The translations under genes and the position numbers were made by a program. Below the pieces are notes generated by a model, which saw nothing but the letters and a program-made list of their open reading frames with translations, did no database searches and was not told the DNA's origin. Shown one piece after another: positions 17,404 to 26,009 of a stretch of DNA of 64,000 bases. The DNA lies in the NCBI RefSeq assembly GCF_018205975.1, contig NZ_CP073577.1, positions 372,001 to 436,000 on the forward strand. Reading direction: 5' to 3'. Position 1 is the stretch's first letter; every line of letters begins with the position of its first letter. This stretch comes from Erythrobacter sp. JK5 (GTDB lineage Bacteria > Pseudomonadota > Alphaproteobacteria > Sphingomonadales > Sphingomonadaceae).

Positions 17404-19056
17404 TCAGCCCCTGCTGTCCGCCGCCCAGTAGCCCCAGCGTCCGTCGAGCACCACCGGGATCGCCGCCCCGCTCCCCACTTCGCCCGCATCCGCTGCGATC
17501 CGGCCTTCGGCGAATTCTGCGGGAGGTGTCCATTCCACGGGACTGTCGCCGAGGTTGAACGCGCATAGCACATCGCCCTGCGGTGCGGAGCGGACGAAGG
17601 CCACGATTTCCCCCGGCGTCTCGAGCAGCTCGCTCGCCCCATCGACGAGGGCCGGGAGCGTGCGCCGCTGCGACAGCAGCTGGCGCGTGTAGCTCAGCAC
17701 CGAAGAGGGGTCCTCGATCTGACGGTCGATCGCCAGCGCGGCATGGTCGCGATCGACCTTCAGCCAAGTGCGGTTGGCGCAGGAAAACCCGGCCTGCGGT
17801 GCCCCGGCGGCCCACGGCATCGGCGTGCGCGCCCCGTCGCGACCCAGCGTGTGCGGCCAGTTCGCGATCGCCTCGGGATCGAGCAGATCCTCGAACGCGA
17901 CGAAGCCCTGCGGCAGGCCGAGCTCCTCGCCCTGGTAGATGATCGGGTTGCCGCGCAGCGACAGCAGCAACAGCATGCTGAGCCGCGCGATCCGCTGCCG
18001 GTCCTCGCCGTCGCTCCAACGCGAGACCGAACGCGGCGCATCGTGGTTGGAGAACGCCCAGCTCGGCCAGCCTTCGCCGGGCGTTCCGTCCCAGTGCGAA
18101 AGCGACGCGCGCACCCGCTCGGCGGTCAGTTCCGGAGCGTATAGAAAGTCGAAATTGTAGGCGCTGTCGAGCCGTTTGCCGCCTTCGGTAAAGGCCTTCA
18201 TTTCCGCAAGCGGGTCCGGCCCGCCAACCTCCGCGACGGTGAACCGGCCGTCGTATTCGTCGAGCACGTCGCGCAACCGCTCGAGAAACGCCGGGATATC
18301 GGGGTGCGACTGGTTGTACCGCTTGATCTGCATGTCGAACGGGCGGGTAACCTGCTCCATCGGTGCGCCCGAGGGCGGATTGTCGCGCAGCTGCGGATCG
18401 TGCATCGAGAAGTTGAGCGCATCGAGCCGGAACCCGTCGACTCCGCGATCGAGCCAGAAGCGCATGACGTCCAGCACCGCTTCCTGCACCTCCGGGTTGT
18501 GCACGTTGAGATCGGGCTGGCTGGTCAGAAAATTGTGCAGGTAGTACTGCTTGCGCGGCCCGTCCCATTGCCATGCCGAACCGCCAAACACCGATTGCCA
18601 GTTCGACGGCGGAGATCCGTCGGGCTTGGGATCGGCCCAGACGTACCAGTCGGCTTTGGGGTTGGTGCGGTCGGCGCGGCTTTCCTGAAACCACGCGTGT
18701 TCGTCTGACGTGTGCGAATAGACCTGGTCGATGATGACCTTGAGCCCCAGCGCATGTGCGCGCTCGATGATCCGGTCGAAATCCTCGAAGGTGCCGTAGC
18801 TCGGATCGATTCCGCAATAATCCGAGACGTCGTAGCCGAAATCTTTCATCGGCGAGGTGAAGAACGGCGAAATCCAGATCCCGTCGACGCCTAGTGTCGC
18901 GATATAATCGAGGCTGTCGGCGATACCTTTGAGGTCGCCGACGCCGTCGCCGTTGGTGTCGCGAAAGCTGCGCGGATAGATCTGGTAGATCACCGCGCCG
19001 CGCCACCATTCCGCGCCGCTTGCCGCGAACGCCTCAGGTTGGGTCGAGGTCGCCAT
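17404..19056 (-). CDS. GH13 alpha-glucosidase (oligo-1,6/alpha-glucosidase type), cytoplasmic
   Basis: The product has 550 residues, starting at MATSTQP (19056); its ATG shares one base with the upstream TAA. No signal peptide is visible, so it probably acts in the cytoplasm. GH13 landmarks run in order: WWRGAVIYQIYPRSF, GVDGIWISPFF, DQVYSHTSDEHAWF, GVDGFRLDALNF (nucleophile Asp), VAEVGG (acid/base Glu) and FSNHDAPR (transition-state Asp). Family members release glucose from the non-reducing ends of maltose or isomaltose oligomers. This would finish the breakdown of sugar imported by the MFS protein. Co-transcribed with the secreted amylase and lacI. Confidence 0.9.
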   Translation of the reverse strand: MATSTQPEAFAASGAEWWRGAVIYQIYPRSFRDTNGDGVGDLKGIADSLDYIATLGVDGIWISPFFTSPMKDFGYDVSDYCGIDPSYGTFEDFDRIIERAHALGLKVIIDQVYSHTSDEHAWFQESRADRTNPKADWYVWADPKPDGSPPSNWQSVFGGSAWQWDGPRKQYYLHNFLTSQPDLNVHNPEVQEAVLDVMRFWLDRGVDGFRLDALNFSMHDPQLRDNPPSGAPMEQVTRPFDMQIKRYNQSHPDIPAFLERLRDVLDEYDGRFTVAEVGGPDPLAEMKAFTEGGKRLDSAYNFDFLYAPELTAERVRASLSHWDGTPGEGWPSWAFSNHDAPRSVSRWSDGEDRQRIARLSMLLLLSLRGNPIIYQGEELGLPQGFVAFEDLLDPEAIANWPHTLGRDGARTPMPWAAGAPQAGFSCANRTWLKVDRDHAALAIDRQIEDPSSVLSYTRQLLSQRRTLPALVDGASELLETPGEIVAFVRSAPQGDVLCAFNLGDSPVEWTPPAEFAEGRIAADAGEVGSGAAIPVVLDGRWGYWAADSRG

Positions 19057-20906
19057 TACTGTTTGCCCTCTTCGAGCACGCAGGCGGCATAGCCGAAAGC
19101 GGGCAGGACGATCCGGGCCACTCCCGGCGCCGCAAGGTCGGCAGGGCACTGGCCGAGCAGCGGGGCGATTCCGGCTGCACGATAGTTGATCTCGACGTTG
19201 CGCGAGATGCTCTCGCCCGATGTATTGAAAACGACCAGCACCCGCTCACCGCTCGCCGGATCGTGACGCTCGAGCGCGAGCAGACCGGGGCCTTCGTGAT
19301 CGTATCCGCGAACGATCGTGAGGCCGCGCCGCAGCGCCGGGCTCGACTTGCGTGCCTCGGCGAGCGCGGCGACGGTGCGGTAGATCGGGTGCAGCGTGTC
19401 GAAATTGTCGTCTGCGGTGGTCGCATCGGTGCCGATCAGATCGTTGTCGTTGTAGACTTCGGTGAGGCTGGGGAACATGTTCTCGCGCGCCAGCTGATCG
19501 TTGCCGTCGCCGACGAATCCCTGTTCGTCGCCGTAATAGATCACCGGTGATCCGCGCAGCGTGAACATCATCGCATGGCCCAGCAGCACGCGATCGAGCA
19601 GTTCTTCCTGCGAAATGCCGGGATTGTCGGCCTTCACCAGAGTCGAGAACCGCCCCATGTCGTGATTGCCGAGAAAGATCGGCATGGCGAGGGCCGCTTC
19701 TTCGCCGCCTTCGTAATTCACGTCGCCCGCCAGCATGTCGGCCACGATCGCCGGGGAGGCATCGCGCGCAAGCGCACCGCGCACCGCAGACTGGAACGCG
19801 AAGTCGAGCACCGCAGGGAAACCGTCGCGGCGGGTGAACTGCGCGAGGAATCCGCTGTTCGGGCCTTCGGAGTAGACTTCTCCGAAGATGCGGAAGTCCG
19901 GAATGCCGGCCGTTTCCGCGCGTTCCATCATGGCGGGCACGAACTTCTGCCAGAACTCCGGATTGACGTGCTTGGCGGTATCGATCCGGAAGCCGTCGAC
20001 CTTGGTGCGCTCGATCCAGTCTCCGAAAATTTCGATCATGCCGTCGACGACGCGCGGATGTTCGGTCGCAAGATCATCGAGCCCGGCGAAATCGCCATAG
20101 ACGCTGCTTTCGCCGACCCAGGCCGAGTTGCCGCGGTTGTGATAGTAGATCGGATCGTTGAGCCAGGCAGGGACCTTCACGTTGCGTTCGGCCTCGGCGA
20201 TCACCGGGGTGTAGGCAAAGGTGGCGTCGGTCAGCCTCGCCCAGTTTTCGGCCGTGGCGACGTCGTCCCCGGCGAAGCCTTCATTGATCGGCTCGCCGTC
20301 CGGCCCGCCGCGCCGCGAATAGGGGAAGTCGGCCTTGCTGCGATAGGTATAGCCGGTTTGTGCACCTTCCGCGTATCCGATGACGTCGGCAGTGTGGTTG
20401 GTGATGATGTCCATATAGACCTTCATCCCGCGCGCATGGGCGGCTTCGACGAAGGCTTCGAATTCCTCATTGGTGCCGAAATGGGGATCGATGCTGGTGA
20501 AATCGGTGACCCAATATCCGTGGTAGCCGGCGCTTTCCTGACCCGGATCGCCCTGCACGGGCTTATTCTTGAACACCGGTGCGAACCAGATCGCGGTGAC
20601 ACCCATGCCCTCGATATAGTCGAGCTTTTCGGTCAGTCCGGCGAGGTCGCCGCCGTGATAGAATCCCTTGTGAGTCGGGTCGAAACCGTGGGTCAGTCGG
20701 TCGCCCGCAATTCCGCCGAGGTCGTTCGACGTATCGCCGTTGGCGAACCGGTCCGGCAGGACGAAGTAGATGACCTCATCGCTCAGCTGGCGATCGGATT
20801 CGTCGCCAGCGCCAGCCTCGACATCGCTGGGCGGCTCGGTCATCGCCGATCCAGGACCGGCCATGATCCACGCGGCCCCCAGAATCGGTAGCAGGATTCG
20901 TTTCAT
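19056..20906 (-). CDS. GH13 alpha-amylase-type enzyme with signal peptide
   Basis: The product has 616 residues, starting at MKRILLP (20906), just after a gagggga ribosome-binding stretch. A signal peptide (LLPILGAAWIMAGPGSA) sends it to the periplasm or outside. The catalytic core is VIYFVLPDRFANGD, DIITNHTADV, VDGFRIDTAKHV (Asp), RIFGEVYSEG (Glu) and FLGNHDMGR (Asp). Family knowledge: hydrolysis of alpha-1,4-glucans or cyclodextrins. It heads the minus operon amylase, GH13, lacI, halogenase, and is divergent from the MFS/GH13 operon. Two operator-like palindromes lie in the shared promoter region (20951 and 21075). Confidence 0.9.
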   Translation of the reverse strand: MKRILLPILGAAWIMAGPGSAMTEPPSDVEAGAGDESDRQLSDEVIYFVLPDRFANGDTSNDLGGIAGDRLTHGFDPTHKGFYHGGDLAGLTEKLDYIEGMGVTAIWFAPVFKNKPVQGDPGQESAGYHGYWVTDFTSIDPHFGTNEEFEAFVEAAHARGMKVYMDIITNHTADVIGYAEGAQTGYTYRSKADFPYSRRGGPDGEPINEGFAGDDVATAENWARLTDATFAYTPVIAEAERNVKVPAWLNDPIYYHNRGNSAWVGESSVYGDFAGLDDLATEHPRVVDGMIEIFGDWIERTKVDGFRIDTAKHVNPEFWQKFVPAMMERAETAGIPDFRIFGEVYSEGPNSGFLAQFTRRDGFPAVLDFAFQSAVRGALARDASPAIVADMLAGDVNYEGGEEAALAMPIFLGNHDMGRFSTLVKADNPGISQEELLDRVLLGHAMMFTLRGSPVIYYGDEQGFVGDGNDQLARENMFPSLTEVYNDNDLIGTDATTADDNFDTLHPIYRTVAALAEARKSSPALRRGLTIVRGYDHEGPGLLALERHDPASGERVLVVFNTSGESISRNVEINYRAAGIAPLLGQCPADLAAPGVARIVLPAFGYAACVLEEGKQ

Positions 20907-20950
20907 CAATTTCCCCTCCGGGGATTTGAATGCCATCCCGGTTCGAAATT

Positions 20951-20964
20951 TGCAAATCTTTGTA
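20951..20964. promoter_or_regulatory. Operator-like palindrome, amylase side (one mismatch)
   Basis: TGCAAA-TC-TTTGTA: the right half differs from the consensus TTTGCA at one base. It lies 45 bases upstream of the amylase start codon, a position where a bound LacI-type repressor would block transcription of that operon. Confidence 0.6.
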
Positions 20965-21074
20965 TTCGCCGATGCGATCCGGCTTTACGCGTAACTTATC
21001 GTGACATTTTAGATAGATGGAAACTCTTGTTCTTGCGAGAGTGCGCTTTAACCACAGCAAAAATGAAAGGTTCT

Positions 21075-21088
21075 TGCAAATCTTTGCA
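21075..21088. promoter_or_regulatory. Operator-like palindrome, MFS side
   Basis: TGCAAA-TC-TTTGCA, a perfect pair of half-sites, 124 bases from the site at 20951 and about 125 bases upstream of the MFS start. Two sites at this distance in a divergent region would allow looping by a tetrameric LacI-type repressor. Confidence 0.65.
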
Positions 21089-21211
21089 GGGTCGCCACAC
21101 TAGCGCGTCGGACGAACGCCGCAGAAGCGTCGCTGGCATCGCTCGGAAAGCGATTGGGGAGTATGGGCAGTATGCGAGCGCGCTCGAACTGTCGATGGCG
21201 AGAGGGATCAC

Positions 21212-22789
21212 ATGACTGACGCAGCAATCGGCACCGGGCGCAAGCCGGCGATGAATCCGATGCAGATCTGGAACATGAGTTTCGGGTTTCTCGGGATCCA
21301 GATCGGGTTCGAACTGCAGAACGGCAATGTCAGCCGGATCTTCCAGACGCTCGGCGCCGAAGTGAACGAACTCGCGATCCTGTGGATCGCGGCGCCGATG
21401 ACCGGGCTGATCGTGCAGCCGATCATCGGCCACATGTCCGACAACACATGGGGCAGGTTCGGACGGCGGCGGCCCTACTTCCTCGTCGGCGCGATCCTGG
21501 CGAGTCTCGCGCTGTTCATCATGCCCAACTCGCCTGCGCTGTGGGTCGCGGCCGGGATGCTGTGGATCATGGACGCCTCGCTCAACATCACCATGGAGCC
21601 GTTCCGCGCCTTCGTCGGCGACAACCTGCCCGACCGGCAGCGAACGCGCGGCTACGGGATGCAAAGCTTCTTCATCGGTGTCGGCGCGGTCATCGCGGGC
21701 GCGCTGCCGTGGGTGATGACCAACTGGATGGGTCTGTCCAACGTCGCGCCCGAGGGGCAGATCCCGGAAACGGTCCAATGGGCGTTCTATATCGGTGGCG
21801 CGGCATTGCTCGCCGCGGTGCTGTGGACGGTGTTCAGTACGAAGGAATACAGCCCCGAACAGATCGCCGCCTTCGAAAAGGCCCGGCACGAGGCGTTGGG
21901 GATCGTCGAGGGTTCGGTCGAGACGATCCTGCGCAGCGCGCGGCAATTCCTCGCTGGCGGGGCGGTGTGGGTCCTTGCAGGGGTGATCGTCGCCGCGCTG
22001 GTCGCCTTGGGTCGCTCTGGAGACGGCGGGATCGAGATCGGCAAGGAGCTGTTTATCCTCGCGGGACTCATCGCGGCTTTCGGCGTCATCCAGTTAGTCG
22101 CCGGATATCTGCGCAACCACGAACTCGACGACAACGGCTTCATGGAAGTTGTGAACGACCTGTTCGCCATGCCCAAGACCATGCGGCAGCTCGCCGTAGT
22201 CCAGTTCTTCAGCTGGTTCGCGATGTTTGCACTGTGGATCTACGGCACCCCGGCGGTCACCGATTTTCACTTCGCCTCGCCAGATCCGACCACGCAGGGA
22301 TATCAGGACGGCGCCGACTGGTGGAGCCTGATGGGATCGGTGCGCAACGGGCTGGCGGCTGCGGCCGCACTGATATTCGTGATCGTCGCCGCCAAGATCG
22401 ACCGACGCAAGCTGCACAGTGTCAATATGGCGATTGGCGCGGTCGGCTTTGCATTGATGATCGTGATCCGCGACCCCGCACTGCTGTGGGTGGCGCAGAT
22501 CGGGCTCGGCATCGCCTGGGCCTCGATCGTATCGCTGCCCTACGCAATCCTCGCTGGCTCGGTGCCGGCGAAGAAGATGGGCATTTACATGGGCATCTTC
22601 AACATCTTCATCGTCGTGCCGCAGCTGATCGCCGCGACGCTGCTCGGCTTCCTGCTGACGGTGTTTTTCGACGGAGCACCGATTTACGCGATGGCGATCG
22701 GTGGGATTTCGTTCCTGCTCGCATCGATTGCGACCCTGTTCGTGACCGACGGAGCCAGCGCGCTTCAAGAACAAGCAGAGGGAGCCTGA
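21212..22789 (+). CDS. MFS transporter, SLC45/maltose-type
   Basis: The product has 525 residues with about 12 hydrophobic segments. The N-terminal half has WNMSFGFLGIQIGFELQN and an HMSDNTWGRFGRRRPYFLVG loop, typical of the glycoside-pentoside/sucrose-maltose (GPH/SLC45-like) MFS proteins found in Sphingomonadales and Caulobacterales glucan loci. A central loop (about residues 210-240) is charged. It should move maltose or short maltodextrins across the inner membrane with protons. A GH13 gene follows after three bases (operon). An operator-like palindrome lies upstream. Substrate specificity is inferred from neighbours. Confidence 0.88.
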   Translation: MTDAAIGTGRKPAMNPMQIWNMSFGFLGIQIGFELQNGNVSRIFQTLGAEVNELAILWIAAPMTGLIVQPIIGHMSDNTWGRFGRRRPYFLVGAILASLALFIMPNSPALWVAAGMLWIMDASLNITMEPFRAFVGDNLPDRQRTRGYGMQSFFIGVGAVIAGALPWVMTNWMGLSNVAPEGQIPETVQWAFYIGGAALLAAVLWTVFSTKEYSPEQIAAFEKARHEALGIVEGSVETILRSARQFLAGGAVWVLAGVIVAALVALGRSGDGGIEIGKELFILAGLIAAFGVIQLVAGYLRNHELDDNGFMEVVNDLFAMPKTMRQLAVVQFFSWFAMFALWIYGTPAVTDFHFASPDPTTQGYQDGADWWSLMGSVRNGLAAAAALIFVIVAAKIDRRKLHSVNMAIGAVGFALMIVIRDPALLWVAQIGLGIAWASIVSLPYAILAGSVPAKKMGIYMGIFNIFIVVPQLIAATLLGFLLTVFFDGAPIYAMAIGGISFLLASIATLFVTDGASALQEQAEGA

Positions 22790-22792
22790 CCC

Positions 22793-24172
22793 ATGCGCAA
22801 ATTGCTCTCGGCCCTGGCCCTTGGGACGGCACTGGCACTGACCGGCTGCGAGGCCGCGCCTATATCCACCTACGAACCGCAGCCCTATGTGAAGATCGCC
22901 GCGCCCGACTGGACCCGCGACGCGGTGATCTACCAGCTCAACACCCGCCAGTTCACCAAACAGGGCACCTTCGCCGCCGCGCAGGAGCAGCTGCCGCGGC
23001 TGGCCGAGATGGGCGTCGATATCGTGTGGCTGATGCCGATCCACCCGATCGGCGAAGAGAACCGCAAGGGCGGAATGGGCAGCCCCTATTCGGTCAGGGA
23101 CTACCGCGCGATCAACCCCGATCTCGGAACCGAGGCGGAATTTCGCGCCTTCGTCGATACGGCGCACGAGCTCGGGCTGAAGGTTATCCTCGATTGGGTC
23201 GCCAACCATTCGGCGTGGGACAATCCGCTCACCGGTGAGCATCCCGACTGGTACACCCGGACGCCCGAAGGCGAGATGATGCCGCCGCTCGGCACCGACT
23301 GGTCCGATGTCGTCGATTTCGATTACTCGAACCCGGAGCTGCGCCGGTACATGACCGAAAGCCTGACCTACTGGGTCCGCGAGTTCGGGATCGACGGTTA
23401 CCGCGCCGATGTCGCCGGGTTCGTCCCGCTCGATTTCTGGGAAACCGCGCGCGCCGAGCTGGATAAGGTCAAGCCGGTCTTCATGCTCGCCGAATGGGAA
23501 ACACCCGATTTGCACGCCCGCGCCTTCGACGCGACCTATGCGTGGAAATGGAAGGAGGCGATGCAGGAGCTGGTCGCCGATGGCAGCGGGGCCGGAGCCG
23601 TACGTGGATACTACGCCACGCAGGAAACCACCTGGCCGCGCGCCGCCTACCGGATGACCTACACCGACAATCACGATCAGAATTCGTGGGACGGGGTCGC
23701 TTCGCAGATCTACGGTCCGGCCTACGAGGCAGCGATCGCGCTCAGCTTTGTCGGGCCGGGCATGCCGCTGATCTACAACGGGCAGGAAGCCGATCTCGAC
23801 CGGCAGCTGGCGTTCTTCGAGAAGGACGAGATCGAGTGGAAGAAGGGACGCTACGACGGTCTCTTCCGCCAGCTGATCGCGCTTCGCACCGAAGAACGGG
23901 CGCTGTGGAACGGCGAGCATGGCGCACCGATGGTCGATGTGCCGAGCGACGCCAGTGCCGATGTGCTGAGCTTCGTGCGCGGCGCGAAGGGCGAACGCGT
24001 GTTCGGTGTTTTCAACCTGTCTCCGCGCGCGCAGTCGGTCGGCTTCGAACGTGCCCGCCATCATGGCCACTATGTCGATGCGCTATCCGGCGAGGCCGCA
24101 ACCTTTGGCGAGAACGACGAACCACTGGCGCTCGCGCCGTGGGGTTACCGGATTTTCCGCGAGGCAGATTGA
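22793..24172 (+). CDS. GH13 alpha-amylase-type lipoprotein
   Basis: The product has 459 residues. A lipobox (LALTGCEA, Cys about 19) indicates membrane anchoring on the periplasmic side. Catalytic motifs are VIYQLNTRQFTKQGTF, DWVANHSAWDNP, IDGYRADVAGF (Asp), FMLAEWETPD (Glu) and YTDNHDQNSW (Asp). It is shorter than the other two GH13 proteins here, with a compact C-terminal beta domain ending PWGYRIF. Its gene begins three bases after the MFS stop. As a tethered periplasmic hydrolase it would trim dextrins for the transporter. Its stop is one base from the stop of the convergent FG-GAP gene. Confidence 0.88.
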   Translation: MRKLLSALALGTALALTGCEAAPISTYEPQPYVKIAAPDWTRDAVIYQLNTRQFTKQGTFAAAQEQLPRLAEMGVDIVWLMPIHPIGEENRKGGMGSPYSVRDYRAINPDLGTEAEFRAFVDTAHELGLKVILDWVANHSAWDNPLTGEHPDWYTRTPEGEMMPPLGTDWSDVVDFDYSNPELRRYMTESLTYWVREFGIDGYRADVAGFVPLDFWETARAELDKVKPVFMLAEWETPDLHARAFDATYAWKWKEAMQELVADGSGAGAVRGYYATQETTWPRAAYRMTYTDNHDQNSWDGVASQIYGPAYEAAIALSFVGPGMPLIYNGQEADLDRQLAFFEKDEIEWKKGRYDGLFRQLIALRTEERALWNGEHGAPMVDVPSDASADVLSFVRGAKGERVFGVFNLSPRAQSVGFERARHHGHYVDALSGEAATFGENDEPLALAPWGYRIFREAD

Positions 24173-24173
24173 G

Positions 24174-25859
24174 CTAGGGCTGATCGATCACCAGCGACTG
24201 ACCCGCCACCACATCTGCGCGGATCGTCTGGGTCCCATCGGGCCAGATCACCCGCAAGCCGCCCTGCGTGTGGGGTCCCATGCCGAACAGTTGCACCGTC
24301 GAGTTGTGCGAGGTGAAGTTGCTGTTGATGCTCACCATCCGCGTCTGCGTCGTATCGGCGATCGTCAGCTGAATGATCGCTCCCACGGCGAAGGTGTTGG
24401 GCGCTTTCCCGCGCAATCGCACCTTGATTGCGTTCGCACTCGCCAGCTGGTTTTCCCAGTAATGGGCGGAGCCAATCGGTTCGGCGGTCAGCAGCAGCAC
24501 GTCGACATCGCCGTCATTGTCGAAATCGTCGCACACGATGCCGCGTCCCTGGTCGGTGTCGAGCATGTTCGAAGCGGCGGCCGCATCCACGAAAGTGCCG
24601 TCACCCCGGCTCATCCACAGCCGGCTCGTGTCGTCGACATAGAGCGAGGCCGATGGGTCCTTGCCCGCTTCCCAGCCATTGGTCTGGTAGATATCGAGCC
24701 AGCCGTCGGCGTTGAAGTCGGCGAAGCACGATCCCCAGCCCCAGCCACCCGGCTCGACCCCTGACGCCGCCTCGCGCCGGAAACTTGCTCCACCGAGATT
24801 GCGGTACAGCCGGTTGCCGTTGATCGAGGACACGAACCAGTCGAGATCGCCGTCGTTGTCGAAATCGCCGACCGCGCTGCCCATGCCGTTTTCATCGTCG
24901 GGGGTGAAACCGACGCCGGAAAACGTGCCGTTGCCGTTGTTGACCAGCACTTTCGATCCGCGAAAGTCGGAAACCATGAGGATATCGAGATCGCGGTCGC
25001 CATCGATGTCGGCGAAGTTGGGCGCGAAAGTATAGTCGTAATTCGGCCCGAGCACCCCGGTCGGCAGTTCGAACGCGAGCAGGTTGGCGACCCCGCTGAC
25101 CTGGCTGGCCGGCGTGAACCGGACCTTGCCCGGCGTCGAATCGTTGCGCCACAATGTCTCGGTCTCGCCCGGAACCGAGGGATTTCGCGGCGTGCCCCAA
25201 TGGGCCATGAGTATGTCGAGATCGCCGTCCGCGTCGTAATCGCCGAGTGCCATGGAGATCGTCTGCGCGCTCGAGGCGTTGTCGAGACCCGATCCGGCGG
25301 TCGCGTCGGTGAAGCTGCCGCTGCCATTGTTTGCGAAGAGCTTGGTCGGCCCGCCCTGGAGCCCGCCGAGCAGCAGATCGAGATCGCCGTCGCCATCGAC
25401 GTCGGCAAATGTCGGTCCGCTGTGGCGACCGTTGGAAGTTCCGCCGAGCGAATAGGCAAGACCGGCCGCCGCTGCGCGGTCCTCGAACCGGGCACCGCCC
25501 TGGTTGACGTAGAGCCGGTTGGGGCCGCTGTCGCCGCGCGCGACAAACACATCGAGATCGCCATCGTTGTCGATATCGCCCGACGCCGCTCCGCCCGCGA
25601 ATTGCGCCACCATCGGATTGAGTCCGGCGGAAAAGCCGAAGGAGTGCACCACCTGCATCTGCGTGGTGCGGTCGGCGAAGGTGGTGTTGGCTCCGACCGG
25701 CAGGGTTGCGCTGGCCGGCGGCGGGCTGGGCGGGGGCGTCGGCCCGCCCGCGACCGCGCCTGCGCCCGAAGTCGAATTCCCGTCGCCGCCCCCGCAGCCG
25801 GCCAGAGCCAGTGCGAACGTGCTGGCCGCCAGCGTCGCGAAACTGCGCAATGTAACCAT
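24174..25859 (-). CDS. FG-GAP/VCBS repeat and ASPIC/UnbV lipoprotein (CRTAC1-like)
   Basis: The product has 561 residues, starting at MVTLRSF (25859). A lipobox (LALAGCGGG) and a Pro-rich linker precede at least seven FG-GAP-type repeats with a calcium-binding DxDxDG-x-x-D core (for example GDIDNDGDLDVFVARGD, ADVDGDGDLDLLLGG, GDFDNDGDLDWFVSS). The C-terminus holds an ASPIC/UnbV-like region (GLRVIWPDGTQT). Such proteins form a seven-bladed propeller and are often surface lipoproteins. It is divergent from GH97, with two operator-like palindromes in between, so it is probably part of the glucan regulon. A role in glucan binding is inference from context. Confidence 0.85.
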   Translation of the reverse strand: MVTLRSFATLAASTFALALAGCGGGDGNSTSGAGAVAGGPTPPPSPPPASATLPVGANTTFADRTTQMQVVHSFGFSAGLNPMVAQFAGGAASGDIDNDGDLDVFVARGDSGPNRLYVNQGGARFEDRAAAAGLAYSLGGTSNGRHSGPTFADVDGDGDLDLLLGGLQGGPTKLFANNGSGSFTDATAGSGLDNASSAQTISMALGDYDADGDLDILMAHWGTPRNPSVPGETETLWRNDSTPGKVRFTPASQVSGVANLLAFELPTGVLGPNYDYTFAPNFADIDGDRDLDILMVSDFRGSKVLVNNGNGTFSGVGFTPDDENGMGSAVGDFDNDGDLDWFVSSINGNRLYRNLGGASFRREAASGVEPGGWGWGSCFADFNADGWLDIYQTNGWEAGKDPSASLYVDDTSRLWMSRGDGTFVDAAAASNMLDTDQGRGIVCDDFDNDGDVDVLLLTAEPIGSAHYWENQLASANAIKVRLRGKAPNTFAVGAIIQLTIADTTQTRMVSINSNFTSHNSTVQLFGMGPHTQGGLRVIWPDGTQTIRADVVAGQSLVIDQP

Positions 25860-25896
25860 CGAACCCCTCCCGGCGCGACCGTTTCGCCGTGCTCCG

Positions 25897-25910
25897 TGCA
25901 AAAGTTTGCA
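25897..25910. promoter_or_regulatory. Operator-like palindrome, FG-GAP lipoprotein side
   Basis: TGCAAA-AG-TTTGCA, perfect half-sites, 38 bases upstream of the lipoprotein start codon on the minus strand. It pairs with the site at 25972, 75 bases away. Confidence 0.65.
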
Positions 25911-25971
25911 GAGATTCCTCTTGGAGAAAAGGGGGATTCTCATATTATGCGCATCGCAGAGCTGATAAATT

Positions 25972-25985
25972 TGCAAAAATTTGCA
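25972..25985. promoter_or_regulatory. Operator-like palindrome, GH97 side
   Basis: TGCAAA-AA-TTTGCA, perfect half-sites, 25 bases upstream of the GH97 ATG and just before its ribosome-binding site. A repressor here would overlap transcription initiation of the GH97 gene. Confidence 0.65.
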
Positions 25986-26009
25986 ATCACCAGCGCTGGA
26001 GAGGGACAA

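Noticed and set aside
22094..24070. 658-codon minus frame opposite the MFS and GH13 genes
   Set aside because: It crosses the boundary of two well-supported plus-strand genes and has shadow-type composition.
25200..26009. Upstream extension of the GH97 frame
   Set aside because: The extension is antisense to the FG-GAP lipoprotein and would bury the signal peptide. ATG 26010 has a strong ribosome-binding site.
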